A DNA stretch of 11,762 nt from Scedosporium boydii (GCA_002221725.1 NJFT01000427.1:1-11762); one strand, 5' to 3'; positions 1-8,361 are shown, counted from the first letter of the stretch. Notes: generated by a model from the letters alone, not told the origin. Numbers and translations: made by a program.

Positions 1-28
1 TTTTTTTTTTTTTTTTTTTTTTTTTTTT
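1..28. repeat. Poly-T tract at window edge
   Basis: The window opens with an uninterrupted run of 28 T, and the run may continue outside. It lies about 20 bases before the first copy of repeat family 1. On the minus strand it is poly-A, as at the 3' end of a retroposed element, but I see no such tail on the other copies of the family. It could also be a plain homopolymer tract or an assembly-edge effect. Confidence 0.8.
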
Positions 29-48
29 GGTTTCTGGGTCTTTTCCCC

Positions 49-842
49 TTTGCTTTTCTCTCGCCTCCGCCCCCAGCCGTCGACAATCATGGGTGACGTG
101 GAGCTCGGAAACATGGAAACCAGCTCCCACCCTCGCCCCCGCAGCCAGTCTTATCCCCAACTCGTTCCGGATTAGGGTTTCTTGGAGCTAGTTGCGAACC
201 AGCTCTCAAACGGCTGTATCGTGCTGTTGGGGGTGTTGTTCGCACTAAAGTGGGAGCAACCCATATGGATACAGTGCATTGGAGCACAACTTTTACTGGA
301 CAGTCTTGGGGGGGGACACGGGCACCATTGCCGCTTCCTGTAAGTCAAGTTACCTATTCATTTTGAGTGTCTTTACTGAGGACGTGGTAACTCTAGGCTG
401 TCTGTGGCTTGGGGTTCTTGCCGTCGTCGGTTTCGCCGGCTGGCGGTTGTCCCGCGCCACCAAGCGTGGTGAAATTTGAGGCCGACGGCACAGCAGAAAG
501 CAAACTGCTTGAACAAACTCCGAAGGAAAACGTGAAAACCACTGGACAAAGCGGTCGGAGGTCCCGGATAACCTCCGTAAAAACACCGGCCCCGGCGAGG
601 ATGACACTTCTGCGCAGTGTCGGGACGAGTACGCTCACCGCTTGGCCGTCAACTTCTCTCTTCACGCTGGCGATGGTGACCTGGCAAGTCACCAGGTGAG
701 CGGAAACCAGGTTCATCCACTTCAATCGAATTCTTTTCCACGAAACTCAAGGCAAGTAAATTCATCCCCAGATTGAATTGTATTCAACTCTAACATGACC
801 CGTTTCCTAGGTCCTTCTTTTCGGCTATTAGGAGGTTATGCG
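49..842. repeat. Dispersed repeat family 1, copy 1 (longest)
   Basis: This stretch aligns by eye with two other places in the window, in the same orientation. Its first part (about 49-510) is colinear with 1590-2005. Shared anchors include CGACAATCATG at 81 and 1626, GTAAGTCAA near 340 with its counterpart at 1854, and GCAGAAAGCAAA near 493 and 1988. Its second part (about 455-842) is colinear with 4147-4523, anchored by GAGGCCGACGGCACAGCAG at 478 and 4175 and by the CCTAGGT..TTCTT tail. It carries a near-palindrome at 675-693. No transposon protein is recognisable in any frame, so it is probably a non-autonomous element or a fragment such as part of an LTR. True ends and target-site duplications were not identified. 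Confidence 0.75.
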
Positions 843-1589
843 GTTGTAAACCCTCAGAACGATCCCACGCATCCACCTAGACTCGACACACGAATCCTCC
901 TTCGCCCAGTGCCTCACGAAGATGATCGACGCATACTCCATACCACACTTGCCTTTCTTGCCTGCCATTTACCCAGGCCAAGTCCAAGAAACTTGCAAGT
1001 TCCTCAAGAGCAAAATACACGCCGCTTGCATAAATCCGCTCAAATCCCACTTTTGGGTTGACTCGCAATCCTTTGAGTCATTGTCCAGTTCCCTTTGGGG
1101 TTAATCAGTGCTGGGGTTGATATGGATCTCGAATCCCGTCGACCATAAGCCGCCGGTCACCATTGAACTCTCGAAATTAACGATAGAGGAGCCGCGACTC
1201 TCCTCCCATTCATGGAGTGTATACTCGGCGGTGCCTCTCAGCCATCAAGTACACCATGACCCCCTTGCCATTATCATGAACACCATTCTGAGTCTGTATC
1301 ATACAACCTTTTGTACCTGCTGAACGTTGATGTGGCTGACAGGGGCTTGCGGTCTAGAAAGACCGTGGTCTTCACATCTGTTATGTTGGCACGGCTGGCT
1401 GGCATCACCACGATTTCGTTCCATCTCTGGGTAAGCCACTTAAGCTCCCCGAGCATTCCCAATCTACCTCAATGACCAGAGGCTGATGTTCCCAGGACCG
1501 AATATCTCTGACCATTCCAACTCTCGTTTTTTGGACGCACCAACCTTTCAGCTCGCATTCACAGAGGCAACCGAATGCCTCTATGGATC
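843..1589. other. Intergenic stretch, no gene seen
   Basis: Between repeat copies 1 and 2 there are only short open frames (up to about 88 codons) on both strands. They overlap each other and show no recognisable domain, fungal splice pattern or strong codon bias. I see no RNA gene here. It may be further degraded repeat sequence. Confidence 0.5.
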
Positions 1590-2005
1590 GTCTTTGAGTG
1601 TGTGCCCCTCACCCCCTCCCTCCCTCGACAATCATGTCGGTACTAGGAGACATGCACCTAACCTACCCTCGGAGCCACTCTTACCGCCGACACACTGCAC
1701 ATAGGGCATTTCTCGAATTGATTTCAAACCAACTAGCGAACGGAAGCGTTGTGGGTCTTGGGCAGGCCTCTTACGACGGGGGGGCCTTCACTGCGTGCCC
1801 TACCCAATAGGCAATTCGGGGCGACAGGGACACCGCCACCAGGTTTCTCGCCCGTAAGTCAAATTCCCTATTCATTTCGAGCACCATTGCTGAGTATGTG
1901 GAAATATCTAGCGTTTTTGCGGGTGTCCGTCTTCCTGGCCGCCGGTGGTGGGCTTGTTCAGAGCGTGATCGCGGGTTTGGTGGGAGAGCAGAAAGCAAAT
2001 TGCTT
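1590..2005. repeat. Dispersed repeat family 1, copy 2 (diverged, truncated)
   Basis: This is a diverged relative of the left part of copy 1, with the same order of matching blocks: CGACAATCATG at 1626, a G-rich block, GTAAGTCAA(A/G)TT.CCTATTCATTT from 1854, GCCG.CGGTGG near 1940, and GCAGAAAGCAAATTGCTT near 1988. Spacing between anchors differs by 20 to 30 bases, so indels have accumulated. Similarity stops soon after 2005, where copies 1 and 3 continue for another 330 bases, so this copy lacks the right half. No coding content is recognised. Confidence 0.65.
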
Positions 2006-3142
2006 AAACACAATCAAGTTCCTGTATGCCCGGGGTAGGCCTGCGGTTGCTTTTGTATGTTGCTTGAAACGGCGCTGGAAAGGGACTGAGGAGGAAAATC
2101 GAACGATGGGGAAACGATTGTTATTATCTTCAGGGTCACAATAGTCTTAAATGGTCAGAGGGCAGTCTTATTCTCCGAATCTCCAGCCTCTATCCCACGT
2201 TTTCCAATCAGATCTTCTAGAATCTCAATCTCCTCGATCAAGTGGCCCATGCAAATTCAATTCACATACTCGTACCACCTCTCTTGGCCGGTCGATTCCG
2301 GTTAACGTGTCCGTGACCCTGACCCGTACGCCGTTATTAGGCTTCTCAGACTATCCAGTGGGGCCCTGGTGTGTTTTCGTCTTTGGAAAGCCTCCATGCG
2401 AAGTAGACCGCCATCTCAACATAATCTTTGGGCGAAGTGCCATACGAGTTGAAAAAAAAAAAGAAATAATGCTCAAGAAGGGCGCTTGCATTGGTTTTCT
2501 AGATTATTCTCCTCTGCCAGCTCTTTTCAGAAACCGAACTGACAATTTGGCCTTGCTACTACTACTTTTGAGATTCTCCTTCTACACTTGATCATCGTCT
2601 CTTTTTTTCCCTGTTGTTCGGGATTACAGGCTGGAGTCGAGCCGTGAATGCTCCACCCGAATGTGCATGGCAAGCGCCTGCTTCGCGTTGGGAACGAAAT
2701 GCATTAAACAACTAAACAGTAGCTGCTAGAGAACACGAAACTGAAGCTTGCAGCTTGTATGAAGTCCTAACTGATCGAACGATTGATGTAGCTGTAGATG
2801 GAAGAAGGAAGGGACGCAAAGAGCAAATCCCTAAGCCCGCCCGCATGGAATAGCGTATTCCCGTTCCATGCTGTAAGATGAACCTAACCTGAGCTGTACG
2901 CAGCGGTGCCATTGCCATTGAAGCACACGCTGGTCGAGAAAAAGAGCCCAGGCGACGCGGAAACTGGCGCACTGCGTTGACGACTTTGAACCACATATTC
3001 TGGGTGAGAGTCGCATTTCAGCATCAACTGACATCGAGAGGGAAAACAAAAATAAGAATAAAAATCCATGCATTCATTAATGAGTGGCTCCCAAAGACCC
3101 CCGCGAGCTCCGATCTGTTTTGAATTCTGACCCAATGTTTGG
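2006..3142. other. Intergenic stretch, no supported gene
   Basis: The longest open frame runs 2151-2591 on the plus strand (146 codons). Its translation has no domain I recognise, ends in a leucine-rich run from CTA/CTT codons, and shows no clear codon bias, so I do not call it a gene. An A11 tract lies at 2452-2462. Overlapping minus-strand frames (2712-3357) also give no recognisable product. Confidence 0.5.
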
Positions 3143-3356
3143 GATTTAAGCCTTATTCCAGGGTCAAAGATTGGATGGGAGAAAGATGGGAAGTGCGACA
3201 TAGTGACGAGGCCCCCTACTCGCTCCTTCCTCCTGATTTTCAGGAGCGAGAATTCGGATTCGCACATAGTGAGAAATGACTCGTTGTTTCCTATCCCACC
3301 ATGTCCGCTGTGCTGAATCGTAAAATAGAAACGATATAAATCAGGATATCTGGGCA
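3143..3356. repeat. Dispersed repeat family 2, copy 1
   Basis: This is about 214 bases, colinear with 4696-4906. Shared anchors are GATTTAAGCCTTATT at the left edge, AGATTGGATG, CATAGTGACGAGG, CGC.CCTTCCTCCT.AT, ACATAGTGAG.AATG, CCATGTCCGC and TATCTGGGC at the right edge. The octamer CATAGTGA occurs twice within each copy, about 66 bases apart, flanking a hairpin region. The minus strand is open across the whole unit in both copies, giving related peptides that begin PRYPDL and end with a HPI..P.IRLKS-like block. No known protein is recognised. Confidence 0.75.
3219..3250. other. Nested, mutually exclusive hairpins in repeat family 2
   Basis: CTCGCTCC at 3219-3226 is the exact inverse of GGAGCGAG at 3243-3250, giving an 8-bp stem with a 16-nt loop. 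Inside it, CTCCTGA at 3230-3236 is the exact inverse of TCAGGAG at 3240-3246, giving a 7-bp stem with a 3-nt loop. The two share bases on the right arm and so cannot form together. In the second copy of the repeat only a shortened CTCCT/AGGAG pair remains. Confidence 0.6.
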
Positions 3357-4146
3357 TCTTCCACCTCTCCAGTGGCCTCCGGTGGGAACTATTCGAGCGA
3401 TGATTGCCCGCTCGTTTATTTCGTTCTTGAGCAGAAAGCTAGCCTATCCCGGGCCTTGCAGTGCTTCGCGGGCTTGGCCGAACCTCTCCCACTGCGTTAC
3501 AAAATTTATCAATCTAGTCAAATGAGAGAATTAGCCACTGGTCGGTTTCCTTTGAGAAATACCTCCCCATAGCGGATGTAAAGCCACGAGCAATCCATTA
3601 GAAGCTAGAGACGGACACTGAGAGACCACCTAGTTCAATGCAGATTTAGAAACTAAAATATCCCTAGTTCTTCGATGGCAGCTGTCCAGTAACCAAAGAA
3701 AGGATGCAAAAGATGAAGGGATCTGCAGATCCGTCCTCCAATTTTAACCTTAGCAGGACTGAGGAGAGGTAGGTAACTGAAGCGAAGCCGGACACAAGGA
3801 ACCTTGGACCGGCGAGCAAAGCGGTATAAGTGCCATACTCGGGGAAACGGGACAGCGCTGGTTCAGTATACATCGTGTCGATGGTATCGGTTCAATATCG
3901 TTGTATTCAGTTGTAATGATTGTCCTCGATGAAACTCTTGAGAAAATACTAGAGGCCAGGGACAACGGAAATTTTGATTTTGTGCGTTGCTTATTCCCGC
4001 ATAGGGAAACAAGTATATTTATATAAGTTCAAATTCAAATTCCAATTGTTCGAGATGTTCATCACATGTCCTAATGTGCTTAGTTCGTCTAAATCTGAGA
4101 TCTGCTTCCCTCAATCACAATGTCTCCGGTCACGTAGCGGGAGATG
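3357..4146. other. Intergenic stretch, no gene seen
   Basis: Only short overlapping open frames (under 75 codons) without recognisable motifs occur here. Around 4012-4048 the DNA is AT-rich, with a TATATTTATATAAG block and repeated TTCAAAT units. This could resemble a core promoter, but no supported gene follows, only repeat family 1 copy 3. Confidence 0.5.
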
Positions 4147-4523
4147 TTCCGCGCCATCAGTGGTGGCGCTGTTTGAGGCCGACGGCACAGCAGAAAGAAA
4201 ATTGAACAAACTCCGAAGGAAAACACGAGAAGCACTGGAAAAACCGGTCGGGGGTCCCGGTTAACCTCCGCAAAGATCCCAGCAAGGATGGCATATCTGC
4301 GCTGCGTAAGGGACGGGTAGACCCTCCACTTCTCTCCTCTTGTTGGCGGTGGTGACTTGACAAGTCACCAGGTCAGTCGGAGCCAGGTTCGTTCATCCAC
4401 TTCGGTCGAATCCTTTACACGAAGTTCAAGGCGAGCAAGCAACATCCTGCTTGATTTGAATCATACCCAGCTATAACGCGTCCTGCTTCCTAGGTTCTTC
4501 TTTTTGGTCATTAAGATGCGTGG
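4147..4523. repeat. Dispersed repeat family 1, copy 3
   Basis: This is colinear with about 455-842 of copy 1. The matching blocks are GCGCCA.CA..G.GGTG, GAGGCCGACGGCACAGCAG, GAACAAACTCCGAAGGAAAA, CGGTCGG.GGTCCCGG.TAACCTCCG, AAGTCACCAGGT, TTCATCCACTTC.GTCGAAT and CCTAGGT..TTCTTTT. It lacks a clear counterpart of the left half of copy 1. A perfect palindrome lies at 4351-4369. Repeat family 2 follows after about 170 bases, an arrangement not seen at copy 1. No coding content is recognised. Confidence 0.75.
4351..4369. other. Perfect palindrome in repeat family 1
   Basis: GGTGACTTGACAAGTCACC has two 9-base arms around a single central base. The homologous site in copy 1 (675-693) is GGTGACCTGGCAAGTCACC, which keeps the outer arms with an imperfect centre and gains an overlapping ACCTGG/CCAGGT pair. 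Such a site could be a dimer-binding site or an element end or junction. No function is known. Confidence 0.6.
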
Positions 4524-4695
4524 TGTCGGCCTTCCATTCTTCCAGCCAGCCAGGGTAACGGGTTACACCCCCCGCGAGGCATTCAGGGGACGGGATTGCT
4601 AAGGACCAAGGTACTTTTCGGGGCCAAGGCACAATTGACGGGTGACCCGCCCTAGGCAGAAAACATTTCCTTCCCTTCAAAGGGTCCAGAATCTA

Positions 4696-4906
4696 GATTT
4701 AAGCCTTATTTTGGGTTCCAAGATTGGATGAGAGAAGACGGCAAAGCATAGTGACGAGGGCTCTGTTGCTCGCCCCTTCCTCCTTATCTCCAGGAGAGGG
4801 ATTCGCATTCTGACATAGTGAGGAATGCCTTGGTTGTTCCTATCCCTCCATGTCCGCCTTGTCGGGTCGAAGCCTAGAAACGAAGCCAAGTCTGGGTATC
4901 TGGGCC
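4696..4906. repeat. Dispersed repeat family 2, copy 2
   Basis: This is a direct-orientation copy of 3143-3356, with the same left (GATTTAAGCCTTATT) and right (TATCTGGGC) edges and both internal CATAGTGA boxes. The hairpin between the boxes is weaker than in copy 1. It lies about 170 bases after repeat family 1 copy 3, so the two families may be parts of one larger element at this place. The minus-strand frame is also open throughout. Confidence 0.75.
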
Positions 4907-5213
4907 CCTTGCACCTTGGCTTGGTCCTTCGTACTCGCACATTCCATACCCCTCTCTCGCCTTGCACGGGGAGAGGACGAGCTGTTGCTCTTTGTGCCAC
5001 CTTGTCTTTATCCAGTTTGGTGCTGCGCCACGATCCATGGTTACATGAGGACTACTGCGTTTCACAACACACAGGTGAAAAGGGCAGCAAGGGGAGGGGG
5101 CGATCCACTCGAGAGCTGAATCTCTCCTTTATCATAGCCGTGAAAGTGATCCCTGCAACTCTACCTCCCAGGGTTGAACCGTGGTCATTTAACGTTCATA
5201 ATATTCGATCTAC
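4907..5213. other. Intergenic stretch before the HET gene
   Basis: Short open frames here run through into the repeat and give no recognisable protein. An upstream exon of the HET gene could lie here, because that gene lacks an in-frame ATG, but I could not identify a convincing one. Confidence 0.4.
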
Positions 5214-5219
5214 TATAAG
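5214..5219 (+). promoter_or_regulatory. TATA-like element upstream of the HET gene
   Basis: TATAAG lies within a CTACTATAAGAAG context, about 75 bases before the first conserved cysteine codon of the HET gene. If it is used, transcription would begin near 5240-5250. The first ATG after that (5268) is in a different frame from the HET protein. The site is weakly supported because such motifs are common by chance. Confidence 0.3.
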
Positions 5220-5251
5220 AAGAATCTTGTTCCTCCTTACGAAATCGGATA

Positions 5252-7559
5252 GTGAGCTCATCCAACGATGACGGTCCTGTCGGGGCAAATCTTTGCCAGC
5301 GTTGTGCGGTCCTCAGTTTCCTTGATTTAACCCAGGGTTTTAAACACTATAAAACCGACAACGCCTGGGGACAGTATTTCTCAAAGGCCCTTGACTTCAA
5401 GGTCCACGACATGTTACCGGGCCTGCCGAGGCTAAATACGTCTACTGAAGACGGCTGCGATTTCTGCAGTCTGTTGCGGGACACAATCATATCCGAGTAC
5501 ACTTCGAAAGAAGATATCCTGACCAGATTTCTCTTGGAGGGAAGAGACGAGTGCGCCATTTTTATTAAACTCAAGATTTACTGGGCCGGCGAAACTACAG
5601 ACTTCGGCAGCAAGCCAATCTCCTCTTCTTCAGGAATGACCATTCTATCAGCCGGCATGTGGGAGGATGAAAGGATAGTTTCGGAGTCGAACCTAGATTC
5701 AGAGTCAGGTTGAGACTGAGAGTCGGATTTAGATGGCAGAAAATGCATCTGCTTTGAGTTCTTCCTGGAGGGCTGTATTGGTAAAAATAGTTTCCGCTCA
5801 TCCAACCGCACGGGGTGGCATCTTGGCTAATCGTATTCAATACTACCTAGGTCACGAGGATGTTGCTGAGCGGCTAGGACTTTGGACTACGTGGCCCAAC
5901 ACAGACAGGTTTTCCAGCCAAACTATCTCATGGGCGAAGGGCCAAATAGAATCACGCGCTCCCGGACAAGATCATCCGGGGACCGCAGGGAGGTTCGTTC
6001 CGACTCGGCTTCTCGACGTCAGAAGCGACCCAATTCGGCTTGTGACCCAAGTTAAGATTCATCAAGAAAGCCAACAGGAAAGTGACCACGAAAAACCACT
6101 TGAGGTTCGCTACACAGCCCTTAGTTACTGCTGGGGGGATGAACATCAGGCTTCACGTCAGCCTGTGACAACAAAGGCGAACCTTCAAGACAGGCTTATC
6201 GCCATCCCCGAAGAAGAGCTATCGGCCGTGCTCCACGATGCAGTCACCCCCACAAGACTATTATCGGTTCAGTACTTATGGGTCGACTCGTTGTGTATCC
6301 TACAGGGTGACAGGCACGGCTGGGACCATCAATCTGCTCGAATGCACGAGATTTACCAAAATTCATACATTACGATTGCAACGCCGGCGTCCAGTCACTG
6401 TGGTGAAGGCTTCCGCTTTTCGACATGGAGGAAGGCATATATACGCTTGAAATCGCGGCAGAATATGGAAACTCTCGGGGTCTTCAGCTTACAATACCTA
6501 CAGTGGTTTAAGAGGCGAGGGGGCTCGCGCCCACGTCATTCTGAAACCTACGACAGCGATGTCTACCATTCTCAATGGGCATCACGTGGGTGGACCTTCC
6601 AAGAGAAGCTTATGTCCCCTCGGCTACTCATATTTGCACGGGGTGATGTTTTCTTCGGCAGTGGTGAAGAAAGGCACCACCGATCAGGATACCTGGGGAC
6701 GCACCTGGCACATGGCCTCCAGGGCATCCTAGAGCCTGGCGCGTGGTATGCCATGTTATCTAATTACAGTAAGCGCTGGAAGGGATTCTCACGTACCTCG
6801 GACATTCTACCTGCTCTCTCTGGACTAGCTGCAGTCGTCATTAGAGAAACAGGAATGTCCAAAGAGGACTATATAGCAGGTCACTGGAGGCATATGTTAT
6901 ACGCCGATCTCGTCTGGCAAACAGTAGAGATTTGCGTTTATCAAAGGCTACGCAGTCTCGAAAATTTGCTCGATTCCCTTAACGAACCAAACCTAAGCAC
7001 CGATTTGACCCCATCGTGGTGCTGGGTGGGTAAGCGCAGAATAAAATTCGACCACGCACAGATGTTCTGGATCTCGTCAGCTCGACCAAAGTGCAAAACT
7101 GAGGCATGGGTTACCCTCAAAGGAGAGAACCGTCTCGGTGAAGTACAGAGTGGCACAGTCCGAATTACAGGGAAGTTTGCTCCTTTGGAATCGGATTTGG
7201 AGCAGCGGTGCTAGTACGGCAATGGCACTTATCGATTGCTAGGGCCCTGGGGATTAAGATTAAAGAACCACGGCAACCCTCCCTGGGTCTTTCACCTGGA
7301 CTGGGATCCGTGGCAAGACATGGTAATAGATCGGGGAAAGCTGAAAATGCCCCCTACAGGAAGTCGGGCTCTACCTGACGTCGACCTTGCCCATAACCGC
7401 CTGTGTTACTTTGGGATCCTTGTTCACGAGTCCACGGGGTCACCGGGGAAGTTTTACCGTGTTGGCTGTTTTTCTACTGACCCTAGAGATCCTACTTGTC
7501 GAAACATAGACGATCAGTACTTTGACAGATATCCGACACAGACGATCGATATCATTTAG
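5252..7559 (+). CDS. HET-domain (heterokaryon incompatibility) protein, probably decaying
   Basis: HET proteins act in fungal self/non-self recognition and can trigger cell death when incompatible hyphae fuse. Exon 1 (frame of 5252) shows LCQRC and, about 50 residues on, GCDFCSLLR, the usual N-terminal cysteine pairs. From 5733 another frame gives the HET core: RYTALSYCWG (about 6111), QYLWVDSLCILQ (about 6270) and ARMHEIYQNSYITIA (about 6336). RGWTFQE, TPSWCWVG and a C-terminal FHLDWD...YRVGCFS block follow, ending at TAG 7557-7559. Three problems exist. Position 5252 is GTG, and no in-frame ATG precedes the cysteines after the stop at 5216. The frame changes between 5677 and 5733, solvable by a 55-nt intron with a poor donor. 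An in-frame TAG lies at 7212. The family assignment is sure. Whether it is functional, an incompatible allele or a pseudogene is open. Codon use is far less C-biased than in the downstream transporter. Confidence 0.8.
5678..5732 (+). other. Candidate 55-nt intron in the HET gene
   Basis: Joining 5677 to 5733 connects the two HET reading frames in phase 0 (codon ATA, then ATG). The intron would run from GTTTCG to ATTTAG, with a possible branch site GACTGAGA near 5714. It is the only GT/AG pairing I found nearby that connects the two frames. The donor is far from the GTAAGT-like sites used in the CorA gene, so an indel frameshift is an equally good explanation. Confidence 0.4.
7212..7214 (+). 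other. In-frame TAG inside the HET C-terminal region
   Basis: The frame is open on both sides of this TAG. The next 114 codons contain coherent HET-type C-terminal sequence (PWVFHLDWD, then FYRVGCFS), so the stop looks premature. One C-to-T change in a CpA context (CAG to TAG) would create it, which is the RIP dinucleotide preference. Alternatively, an 84-nt intron at 7175-7258 (GTTTGC...TTAAG) would remove it and keep the frame, giving TGK-LKNHG across the junction. Confidence 0.6.
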
Positions 7560-7954
7560 TCAAGGCTCTTTCTCTTCATTGTCACCCATCGCTATCGAGG
7601 CAGTGGCGGAAGTGTCGGCGGTGGAATGGGGAATCGGAACCGCGTGAAACAGGGAAAAATGTTATCCCAAGACTTCGAGGTGAGGCTTCTTTTCTTCTTT
7701 CTGCCGCTTCTTCACACTTCCATTCACAAGTCAAGTTCATCAGTTCAGCCACGAGGGGGAAAGCCAAAGGGCAGCTGGTTTTTCAAGACAAATTCCCTCC
7801 CAAGTTCGCCTTCCCTCCTCAGAAGTAATATGCGAAGGATTGCACATGTGGTCTGTTGTAAATGGGAAGTTGAGACTGAGGTTTAATGTGGATTCCACAC
7901 TTGACACGTGCAACATGGAGTCGATGTAAGTTTAGCATATGCACCTAATAAAGT
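7560..7954. other. Intergenic region after the HET gene
   Basis: This holds the 3' flank of the HET gene and short open frames without motifs. A CACGTG E-box palindrome sits at 7905-7910, about 520 bases before the CorA start codon. It could be a binding site for a basic helix-loop-helix factor, but a single 6-mer is weak evidence. Confidence 0.4.
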
Positions 7955-8012
7955 TAGTGGGATTGAACCCCTGCTCCTTCTTGATTTCAGTGGGTGGACC
8001 ACTAAACCAGCT
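7955..8012 (-). other. tRNA-like A-box/B-box pair (SINE head or tRNA relic)
   Basis: On the minus strand, TGGTTTAGTGG (8009-7999) fits the RNA polymerase III A-box pattern TRGYNNAGYNGG with one optional base absent. GGTTCAATCCC (7969-7959) fits the B-box GGTTCRANNCC. Spacing from the tRNA T8 equivalent to the T-loop is 42 nt, close to that of a real tRNA. The T-arm can pair four of five bases (AGGGG/CCACT around TTCAATC). The D, anticodon and acceptor stems do not pair, so it is not a functional tRNA. It may be a tRNA-derived SINE head, a tRNA fossil, or chance. Confidence 0.4.
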
Positions 8013-8031
8013 GTCCGCGACTTCCTAATGG

Positions 8032-8051
8032 CCAATCCAATCCACTATAAA
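8032..8051 (+). promoter_or_regulatory. CCAAT boxes and TATA box of the CorA gene
   Basis: Two tandem CCAAT motifs (8032-8036 and 8037-8041) are followed by TATAAA at 8046-8051, about 380 bases before the start codon. The downstream leader is rich in C and T, as in many fungal promoters and 5' UTRs. The predicted transcription start is near 8080. CCAAT this close to TATA is unusual, and use of these sites is inferred. Confidence 0.45.
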
Positions 8052-8166
8052 TGAAAACGACCCTTCCTTGCACCAGCCGCAGGAAATGGAAGGGGCAGGA
8101 GACATTGATTTCATCATCACCAAATACTTGCTTTTAGCTCTTTCCTTCAACCAATCAACTCACACA

Positions 8167-8205
8167 ATGTTCTTCATCGTGTCATATCGTTATCAATCAA
8201 TTTGA
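8167..8205 (+). promoter_or_regulatory. Upstream ORF 1 in the CorA leader
   Basis: ATG in a CACACAATG context opens a 12-codon frame (MFFIVSYRYQSI) ending at TGA. It lies after the predicted transcription start and 226 bases before the main ATG. It is likely translated if transcription starts near 8080. Confidence 0.4.
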
Positions 8206-8361
8206 TCTTCCATCTCAACCCCAATTCAGCATCACATCCAAGCTACATTTGACCCAGATCAATCATCTACCTGCCCTGCACCACATTGCGTCATCCTGTT
8301 TCTCTGTCTCCTTCCCTCGCTTAGATTTTCAACCTTTTATCGCTGGCTGAACACCGACATC

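Noticed and set aside
2151..2591. 146-codon open frame on the plus strand
   Set aside because: No recognisable domain, no codon bias like the real genes, low-complexity leucine end, and location in a repeat-rich stretch.
2620..2650. Short resemblance to a primate Alu phrase (GGGATTACAGGC)
   Set aside because: Only about a dozen bases match and the flanks do not follow Alu. Chance is the best explanation, not contamination.
1..5200. Heavy RIP of the repeat block
   Set aside because: The region is not strongly AT-rich and differences between copies are not obviously limited to C-to-T and G-to-A. A RIP-index calculation would decide.
7955..8020. Functional tRNA gene on the minus strand
   Set aside because: A and B boxes fit, but the acceptor, D and anticodon stems do not pair, so it was kept only as a tRNA-like relic.
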